A stretch of 31,444 nucleotides of DNA from an uncultured Collinsella sp. (GTDB lineage Bacteria; Actinomycetota; Coriobacteriia; Coriobacteriales; Coriobacteriaceae). The stretch covers positions 1-31,444 of the forward strand of contig USOU01000008.1 of NCBI GenBank assembly GCA_900556415.1, in the 5' to 3' direction. Positions 25,727 to 31,444 of the stretch are shown here, in pieces. Numbering within the stretch: position 1 is the stretch's first letter; each line of letters begins with the position of its first letter. The notes under the pieces are model-generated. The model saw only the letters and a list, made by a program, of their open reading frames with translations, did no database searches and was not told the origin of the DNA. The position numbers and the translations under genes were made by a program.

Positions 25727-28303
25727 ATGTGCGATTGCACAGATCATAAGGACGAGTTCCCTGCCTACGACGCGCAGGCCATTGAGTCCAGGTGGATGAA
25801 GGCCTGGGAGGACTCCAACCTCTTCGCGGTCGACACCGACGACAGCAAGCCCAAGAAGTACGTGCTCGAGATGTTCCCGTATCCGTCGGGCGACCTGCAC
25901 ATGGGCCACGCGCGCAACTATACCATCGGCGATGCCATGGCCCGTCAGGCCCGCATGCGCGGCTACGACGTGCTGCATCCCATTGGCTTCGACGCCTTTG
26001 GTTTGCCCGCCGAGAACGCCGCCATCAAGCACAACACGCAGGCTGCCGCCTGGACGTATAAGAACATGGACCAGGCGCTCGCCACGATGAAGCGCATGGG
26101 CTTCTCCTACGATCTGGATCGCATGGTCAAGACCTGCAGCCCCGACTACTACCGCTGGGGTCAGTGGATCTTTGAGAAGCTGTGGGAAAAGGGCCTGGTC
26201 TACCGTAAGAAGAACCCGGTCAACTGGTGCCCCACCTGTAAGACCGTTCTGGCCAACGAGCAGGTCACCGATGGCAAGTGCTGGCGCTGCGGCACCGAGC
26301 CCGAGAAGCGCGACCTAGAGCAGTGGTACTTCAAGATTACCGAGTACTCCCAGGAGCTGCTCGACGATTTGGAGAAGCTCCCCGGCTGGCCCGAGCGCGT
26401 CAAGCAGATGCAGGCCAACTGGATCGGCCGCTCCGAGGGCGCCGAGGTCGACTTCACCCTGTGCGACAAGGATGGCGAGCCCATCGAGGGCGACGAGGGT
26501 AAGATCACCGTCTTCACCACGCGAGCCGACACGCTCTTCGGTGTCTCCTTCTTTGTTCTGGCTCCCGAGTACGCGCGCCTGCACGAGCTCGTCGAGGGCA
26601 CGGAGTACGAGGAGGCTGTCACCAAGATCGTCGAGGACTCCAAGCATATCTCTGCCGTCGAGCGTGCCCAGGGCACTCTCGAGAAGCATGGTGCCTTTAC
26701 CGGCCGCTACGTGGTGAACCCCGTCAACGGCGAGAAGGTTCCCGTGTGGGTCGCCGACTACGTCGTGGCCGACTACGGCACCGGCGCCGTCATGGCCGTT
26801 CCCTGCGGCGACCAGCGCGACTTTGAGTTTGCCCGCAAGTACGACCTGCCGATCGTGCCGATCATCCTGGACGATGACGACCGCGCTGCCGTCGAGGCCA
26901 GCGGTGAGACCATCGATACCTTCCATGCCGAGACCGTCGACTGGGACTGCGCCCACGCTGCTGAGGGCACGCTCGTCCAGTCCGGTAAGTACACCGGCAT
27001 GCGCGGCGGCAAGCACTCCGAGGGCGAGGCTGCCATCGTGGCCGACCTCGAGGCTATGGGCTGCGGCCGTCGTAAGGTCGAGTTCCGTCTGCGCGACTGG
27101 CTCATCAGCCGCCAGCGCTATTGGGGCAACCCCATCCCGGCCATCCACTGCGAGCACTGCGGCATCGTGCCCGTGCCCGAGGACCAGCTGCCGGTGACGC
27201 TGCCCGAGAACCTTGACCTGGGCGCCGGCGAGACCCTTGCCGAGTGCAAGGAGTTCTACGAGACCACCTGCCCGGTCTGCGGTCGTCCGGCCAAACGCGA
27301 GACTGATACCATGGACACCTTCACCTGCTCCAGCTGGTATTACCTTCGCTATACCGATCCGCACAACACCGAGCTGCCCTTCTCCCGCGAGGCCGCCGAC
27401 CGTTGGATGCCCGTCGATAACTACATCGGCGGCATCGAGCACGCCATTCTGCACCTGCTCTACAGCCGCTTCTTTACCAAGGCCCTGCGCGACCTGGGTC
27501 TGCTGAGCGTGGACGAGCCCTTCACCAACCTGCTGTGCCAGGGCATGGTCAAGGACGAGAACGGCGACACCATGTCCAAGTCCAAGGGCAACGTCGTGCC
27601 CCCGAGCTCGGTCATCGAGCCCTACGGCGCCGACACCATGCGTCTGGCGATCCTGTTTATCGCCCCGCCCGAGAAGGACTTCGACTGGGATCCCAAGGCC
27701 GTTGAGGGCGCCAACCGCTTCATCAAGCGCGCCTGGCGTATCGTGTGGCAGCTCGTCCAGTCCGGCGACGCCAACGTGGCCTTCGACAAGTCCGCGCTCG
27801 ACGAGGTTGCGATGAAGCTCTATCGCGAGCGTCACCGTACCATCGCCAAGTGCACTGAGGACTTCGACCGCGGCCAGTTCAACACCGCCATCTCGGCCGT
27901 CATGGAGCTCGTCAACGCGGCGAGCGCCTACCTCAACGCCACTGAGGGCGCTGACCGTGACAAGGCGCTGTGCTACGGTGTGGCCAAGGATATCGTGAGC
28001 GTCCTTGCCCCCATTTGCCCGTTCTGGGCCGACGAGCTGTGGCACGAGGCCCTCGGCTGCGAGGGCAACGCCTACACCGCCGCCTGGCCCGAGTTTGACC
28101 TGGCCGAGTCTATCGAGGACACGGTGCAGATTGTCGTCCAGGTGCTCGGTAAGGTCCGCGGCCGCATCGACGTTGCCCGCGATGCCTCCAACGAGGAGAT
28201 GCAGGCTGCCGCCGAGGAGGCCGTTGCCAAGTGGCTCGAGGGCAAGACGGTCGTCAAGGCCATCTGTGTTCCTGGCAAGCTGGTCAACCTGGTGGTCAAG
28301 TAA
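25727..28303 (+). CDS. leuS: Leucyl-tRNA synthetase
   Basis: This class I synthetase charges tRNA-Leu. The 858-residue protein has HMGH at residues 58-61, zinc-type cysteine pairs (CPTC, CWRCG), a CP1 editing domain and the KMSKS loop as TMSKSKG at 615-621. The C-terminal domain ends with GKLVNLVVK, typical of bacterial LeuRS. The start ATG 25727 is chosen because AAGGAG (25716-25721) lies 5 nt upstream; the reading frame is open further upstream but runs through the giant hairpin. Length is normal. Confidence 0.97.
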   Translation: MCDCTDHKDEFPAYDAQAIESRWMKAWEDSNLFAVDTDDSKPKKYVLEMFPYPSGDLHMGHARNYTIGDAMARQARMRGYDVLHPIGFDAFGLPAENAAIKHNTQAAAWTYKNMDQALATMKRMGFSYDLDRMVKTCSPDYYRWGQWIFEKLWEKGLVYRKKNPVNWCPTCKTVLANEQVTDGKCWRCGTEPEKRDLEQWYFKITEYSQELLDDLEKLPGWPERVKQMQANWIGRSEGAEVDFTLCDKDGEPIEGDEGKITVFTTRADTLFGVSFFVLAPEYARLHELVEGTEYEEAVTKIVEDSKHISAVERAQGTLEKHGAFTGRYVVNPVNGEKVPVWVADYVVADYGTGAVMAVPCGDQRDFEFARKYDLPIVPIILDDDDRAAVEASGETIDTFHAETVDWDCAHAAEGTLVQSGKYTGMRGGKHSEGEAAIVADLEAMGCGRRKVEFRLRDWLISRQRYWGNPIPAIHCEHCGIVPVPEDQLPVTLPENLDLGAGETLAECKEFYETTCPVCGRPAKRETDTMDTFTCSSWYYLRYTDPHNTELPFSREAADRWMPVDNYIGGIEHAILHLLYSRFFTKALRDLGLLSVDEPFTNLLCQGMVKDENGDTMSKSKGNVVPPSSVIEPYGADTMRLAILFIAPPEKDFDWDPKAVEGANRFIKRAWRIVWQLVQSGDANVAFDKSALDEVAMKLYRERHRTIAKCTEDFDRGQFNTAISAVMELVNAASAYLNATEGADRDKALCYGVAKDIVSVLAPICPFWADELWHEALGCEGNAYTAAWPEFDLAESIEDTVQIVVQVLGKVRGRIDVARDASNEEMQAAAEEAVAKWLEGKTVVKAICVPGKLVNLVVK

Positions 28304-28331
28304 ATACCGCGCGCATAGTTGACGTGTTTAG

Positions 28332-28368
28332 GATGAGGGACGATCCGGTTGGGTCGTCCCTCATCTTG
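28332..28368 (+). terminator. Hairpin terminator after leuS
   Basis: GATGAGGGACGA (28332-28343) pairs perfectly with TCGTCCCTCATC (28354-28365), loop of 10 nt, followed by TTG and a T-poor tail. Confidence 0.7.
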
Positions 28369-28407
28369 CGTTATATGCCCTGCTTGGCTTATGTTCTATG
28401 TCACCCG

Positions 28408-28980
28408 CTATGGAATGTGTACCAGGTCCCTTAAGTAGACATTGCCCGTCTGTTCCTCGAACATCCAGATATTGAGGTAGATGTCGTTGAGGTCGCTGTT
28501 CACGTCAAAGTCTGGATCGTCGAAGGTGCCTACAAAGATGAGCATCGCGGTTGCTTCTTCGCCTGCGGCTACGGGCTGGCGCATGTGCACGTCGCGGACG
28601 ACACCGTTGACATAGGCATAAGCATCAACATCGCCAAACATCATGTCGACATCGGTGTTGTTTGTCACCGCAAAGACCAACACGGCGTCGCCGTAGCCAT
28701 CTGTGTCCTTGCCCACGCAGGTAACATGGACGTTCTCGTCTGCCTCTAGGTCGATGGGGAACTGTTCTTGAGGGTCGGGACCCAAACCCTGGGGGTCGAT
28801 TATATCTTCGTCTATTTTGTCGAAACGCTCCGAGGGCGTCGTTTTCTCGATGGTTTTGGTGCTGCCGAGATCCGACTCGCATGGTCTGGTTTTACCATCG
28901 ATATTGCTGCAGCCCGTCAGGGCGAATGAACAGGCAGCGACGACGAGCGCGGTTGCGCAGAGGGTGCCTAGGCGTTTCAT
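28408..28980 (-). CDS. Secreted lipoprotein of unknown function
   Basis: This 190-residue protein has a lipoprotein signal peptide: Lys-Arg at 2-3, a hydrophobic stretch, and lipobox LTGC with the lipidated Cys24. The mature part is acidic. It may form an immunoglobulin-like beta sandwich, as hinted by alternating strands such as AVLVFAVTNN and ATAMLIFVGTF, similar to DUF5067-type lipoproteins, but I do not recognise a specific family. AAGGAGG lies 4 nt before the ATG on the minus strand. It is convergent with leuS and divergent from the rimP operon. Confidence 0.85.
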   Translation of the reverse strand: MKRLGTLCATALVVAACSFALTGCSNIDGKTRPCESDLGSTKTIEKTTPSERFDKIDEDIIDPQGLGPDPQEQFPIDLEADENVHVTCVGKDTDGYGDAVLVFAVTNNTDVDMMFGDVDAYAYVNGVVRDVHMRQPVAAGEEATAMLIFVGTFDDPDFDVNSDLNDIYLNIWMFEEQTGNVYLRDLVHIP

Positions 28981-29243
28981 GGTGCCTCCTTGCCGTAGAG
29001 GATTCGGAAGGTTGTGCGGTCAATGCGTGCGGCAGGCTTTCTCGCTACAGAATGCCTCTCAGCTCCAGTCTGACCGGTGTGTGCTCAGGGATAGAATGCC
29101 CATAGGGCCTAATTCGACCGGTGCGCTGGGACGCATGGCCCGTTTTGAGGCTTTTGGGGGAGCGCCGCATAGGGGTCCTCGCCTAATTGTTGTATTCTTG
29201 TGGAGATGCTGTGGGCACGCTGACCTGCGGGTTTGCGTTGTGC

Positions 29244-29272
29244 TTGCACGTATTCGCAGGTATTGGTATAGT
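29244..29272 (+). promoter_or_regulatory. Promoter of the rimP-nusA-infB operon
   Basis: TTGCAC (29244-29249) and TATAGT (29267-29272) have a 17-nt spacer, close to the sigma-70 consensus. The transcript would start near 29279, some 70 nt before rimP. The rest of 28981-29243 shows no gene or clear repeat. Confidence 0.7.
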
Positions 29273-29300
29273 TTGCTTGCAAATGAAGTTGTAAATGAAA

Positions 29301-29330
29301 GAAGTGGGGTTTCGGCCCCGCTTCTTTTTT
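29301..29330 (+). terminator. Leader terminator between the operon promoter and rimP
   Basis: GAAGTGGGG (29301-29309) pairs with CCCCGCTTC (29316-29324, one T-G pair), preceded by AAA and followed by TTTTTT. It is a textbook intrinsic terminator lying about 22 nt after the predicted transcript start and 20 nt before the rimP start, so it would stop transcripts of the operon unless bypassed. Confidence 0.85.
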
Positions 29331-29350
29331 GTATGGATGGAGGTGCCGCA

Positions 29351-29845
29351 ATGGTCAAGACCAAGACCGAGCAGGCGATTATCGACGCGCTCGAGGCCGT
29401 CGCTCCCCAGCACGATGTCGACATCGTCGACGTAGAACTCGTGGGTGCCACCAAGGCCCCCTGCGTGCGCGTGCGTATCGAGGGTGCCGAGGGTCAGAGC
29501 CTGTCGCTCAACGACGTCACGGCCAACACCAAGTGGGTCGGCGACGTGATTGAGGAGCTCGACCCCATCTCTTCGAGCTACACGCTCGAGGTGTCGAGCC
29601 CGGGTATGGCGCGCCCGCTGCGCCGCCCGCGCGACTTTGCCCGTTTTGTGGGTGAGGACTGCGAGCTCACCTCCACCGCCACCGAGGGTCGTCGCAAGTA
29701 CACCGGCAAGATTGCTGCCGCGACCGAGACGAACGTGACCCTCGAGCTCGAGGACGGCGAGTCCGTCACCCTCGATTTCTCTGATGTTAAAAAGTGCAAG
29801 TTGAAGCCCACCTATGACTTCAAGCCCGCGAAGGAAGGAAAGTAA
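29351..29845 (+). CDS. rimP: Ribosome maturation factor RimP
   Basis: RimP assists assembly of the 30S subunit. The 164-residue protein shows the family features: an N-terminal alpha/beta domain (VDIVDVELV, then VRVRIEG), the central EVSSPGMARPLRRPRDFARFVG segment, and a C-terminal Sm-like beta domain. ATG 29351 is preferred because GGAGGT (29339-29344) lies 6 nt upstream; an in-frame ATG at 29333 precedes that site. One base separates it from nusA. Confidence 0.95.
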   Translation: MVKTKTEQAIIDALEAVAPQHDVDIVDVELVGATKAPCVRVRIEGAEGQSLSLNDVTANTKWVGDVIEELDPISSSYTLEVSSPGMARPLRRPRDFARFVGEDCELTSTATEGRRKYTGKIAAATETNVTLELEDGESVTLDFSDVKKCKLKPTYDFKPAKEGK

Positions 29846-29846
29846 G

Positions 29847-31094
29847 ATGGCAGCATCCGACATGATGTCCGCCCTGATGGAGCTTTGCCAGGAGAGGCAT
29901 ATCGACCAGCTCTACCTGATCGACCGTCTGGAGCAGTCGCTCGCCAAGAGCTATGCCGAGATTTTGCATCTTGACTGGGGCGCTAAGGTGACCATCGACC
30001 GCACCACCGGTAAGATTTACGTCTACCGCCTGGAGCCGATCGACGATTCCATGGACGAGGAGGGCAACTTCACCGAGTTCGAGGAGATCGACGTCACCCC
30101 CAAGAACACGAGCCGTATCGCCGCCCAGCACGCCAAGGCCGAGATCAACGCCATCGTTCGCAACTCCGCCCGCGAGCAGATCTACGAGGAGTTCTCCGGC
30201 CGCATCGGTGACCTTATCAGCGGTACCGTGCTGCAGTCCACGCCCGACTTCACGATCGTCAAGATCCGCGACGGCGTCGAGGCCGAGCTGCCGCACTTTG
30301 ACCAGCGCCGTTATGAGAACGAGCGCAACGAGCGTCCGATGGGCGAGCGCTACCTGCACAACCAGCACATCAAGGCCGTGATTATCGACGTTCGCGACCC
30401 CAATTCCAACCTGCAGCCGGTTCGCGGCGAGCATAGCCGTCCGCCGATCGTCATCTCCCGTACTCACCCTGAGCTCATGCGTCGTCTGTTTGAGCAGGAG
30501 GTGCCCGAGATTTATGAGGGCACCGTCCAGATTAAGTCGATCGCCCGCGAGCCGGGCCAGCGCTCCAAGGTCGCCGTCCATTCGCTCGACGATCGCCTGG
30601 ATCCCGTGGGCGCCTGCGTCGGCCCCAAGGGCAGCCGTGTCCGCGCCGTCGTTGGTGAGCTCCGTGGCGAGCGTGTCGACGTCATCCTGTGGGATGCCGA
30701 TCCGGCCGTCTATGTCGCCAACGCCCTGTCGCCCGCCAAGGTCACCCGCGTCCTCATCGACGAGGAGAAGGCCTACGCCGGCGTCATCGTGCCCGACGAC
30801 CAGCTGTCCCTCGCCATTGGCAAGGAGGGCCAGAACGCCCGCCTCGCCGCTCGCCTGACCGGCTGGCATATCGACATCAAGTCCGAGACCCTTGCCGCCG
30901 ACATCCTCAAGAACGTCCCCGTTCACGAGGAGCCCGCCGCCGACCTGATCGGTGACGAGGAGGACGACGACGTCCGTCGCTGCGAGTACGTGTCCGAGGA
31001 CGGCATTCAGTGCCGCAACCAGGCCCGTCCCGGCTCCCGTTTCTGCGGTGTCCACGACACCGACGCCTTCGATGATGCGGAGGACCTGATCTAG
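29847..31094 (+). CDS. nusA: Transcription termination/antitermination factor NusA with a C-terminal cysteine motif
   Basis: NusA binds RNA polymerase and RNA and modulates pausing, termination and antitermination. Domains in order: N-terminal RNAP-binding domain (1-115), S1 domain (about 118-195), KH1 with GPKGSR (259-264) and KH2 with GKEGQN (325-330). After an acidic linker the last 40 residues contain Cys379, Cys389, Cys400 and His403, spaced C-x9-C-x10-C-x2-H, which looks like a small zinc-binding knuckle not found in the E. coli or B. subtilis proteins. The protein has 415 residues. It begins one base after the rimP stop (TAAgATG). Confidence 0.95.
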   Translation: MAASDMMSALMELCQERHIDQLYLIDRLEQSLAKSYAEILHLDWGAKVTIDRTTGKIYVYRLEPIDDSMDEEGNFTEFEEIDVTPKNTSRIAAQHAKAEINAIVRNSAREQIYEEFSGRIGDLISGTVLQSTPDFTIVKIRDGVEAELPHFDQRRYENERNERPMGERYLHNQHIKAVIIDVRDPNSNLQPVRGEHSRPPIVISRTHPELMRRLFEQEVPEIYEGTVQIKSIAREPGQRSKVAVHSLDDRLDPVGACVGPKGSRVRAVVGELRGERVDVILWDADPAVYVANALSPAKVTRVLIDEEKAYAGVIVPDDQLSLAIGKEGQNARLAARLTGWHIDIKSETLAADILKNVPVHEEPAADLIGDEEDDDVRRCEYVSEDGIQCRNQARPGSRFCGVHDTDAFDDAEDLI

Positions 31095-31184
31095 CGCGCG
31101 GTCGCGCCGGACAGGTTCCGGCGCATCTTCCACGCTCGTTCAGTCTCTAGGCACCAAGGTGCCAGAAAGGGTAGGTGAAGTCAT

Positions 31185-31444
31185 ATGGCAAAAGTCCGTG
31201 TGTCCACCCTGGCCAAAGAGTTCGGCATGACCTCCAAGGAACTGATGGGTCATCTCGCCGATATGAAGATTCCCGCTAAGTCCGCTTCCTCCGCCCTGGA
31301 GGACGCCTACGTCGCCATGGTCCGCAAGCAGCTCGCCCCGGTGATCGAGGCTCGCGCCCAGGAAGTCGAGGCCGCCAAGCAGGCCGAGGAGCAGGCTGCT
31401 GCCGCCGAGGAGGCCGCGCGTGCCGCCGAGGCCGAGCGCGAGCG
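31185..31444 (+). CDS. infB: Translation initiation factor IF-2 (N-terminal part)
   Basis: The first 86 codons are visible and the gene continues past the window. The IF2 N-terminal domain (MAKVRVSTLAKEFGM..SKEL) is followed by an Ala/Glu-rich helical linker typical of actinobacterial IF-2. GGTGAAG lies just upstream of ATG 31185. It follows nusA after 90 nt, with no ylxR/rplGA-like gene between them. Confidence 0.93.
   Translation, partial: MAKVRVSTLAKEFGMTSKELMGHLADMKIPAKSASSALEDAYVAMVRKQLAPVIEARAQEVEAAKQAEEQAAAAEEAARAAEAERE

Overview
The window is a GC-rich chromosomal segment with strong codon bias to G/C-ending codons. Gene content and neighbourhoods suggest an anaerobic gut actinobacterium of the Coriobacteriia, most like Collinsella. 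This is inferred from protein style, the purine/molybdenum-hydroxylase genes and the palindromic intergenic repeats; no 16S rRNA gene is present to prove it.

Layout. 1-3011: end of a molybdenum-hydroxylase operon (C-terminus of an FAD subunit, then a fused 2Fe-2S plus molybdopterin subunit of the xanthine dehydrogenase family). 3152-6825: tRNA-Leu(UAG), trigger factor, ClpP and ClpX, a protein-quality-control block. 6826-10139: valyl-tRNA synthetase flanked on both sides by long palindromes. 10140-12677: a folylpolyglutamate/dihydrofolate synthase convergent with an M24 Xaa-Pro-type peptidase. 12678-13173: a gene-free stretch of palindromic repeats. 13174-16430 (minus): a three-gene flavoprotein operon resembling the GlpA-like dehydrogenase / pyridine-nucleotide oxidoreductase / DUF1667 trio. 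16431-17074: a gene-free stretch carrying ten copies of a 15-bp element in strictly alternating orientation at 40-bp pitch. 17075-19516: a small membrane zinc-ribbon protein and a threonyl-tRNA synthetase lacking the N-terminal TGS domain. 19627-22213: a decayed sucrose module (truncated PTS EIIC with an in-frame TGA; sucrose-6-phosphate hydrolase with an in-frame TAG). 22310-25353: a PLP-fold protein that has lost its catalytic lysine, a ModE-type HTH regulator and IMP dehydrogenase. 25354-28303: more palindromes and leucyl-tRNA synthetase. 28408-31444: a lipoprotein and the rimP-nusA-infB operon.

Most genes are ordinary housekeeping genes, so the unusual content is intergenic. Two signals stand out. 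First, the alternating 40-bp array at 16601-16974. Second, a three-copy family of roughly 110-bp hairpins (7031-7143, 9876-9983 inverted, 25583-25700). These share a conserved core with compensatory changes, but each copy has its own unrelated, perfectly complementary outer arms. Two of the three lie immediately upstream of the ribosome-binding sites of valS and leuS. Several further palindromes, and hairpin terminators placed about 20 nt upstream of start codons (folC, the PLP-fold gene, rimP), suggest heavy use of RNA hairpins in leaders and intergenic regions.
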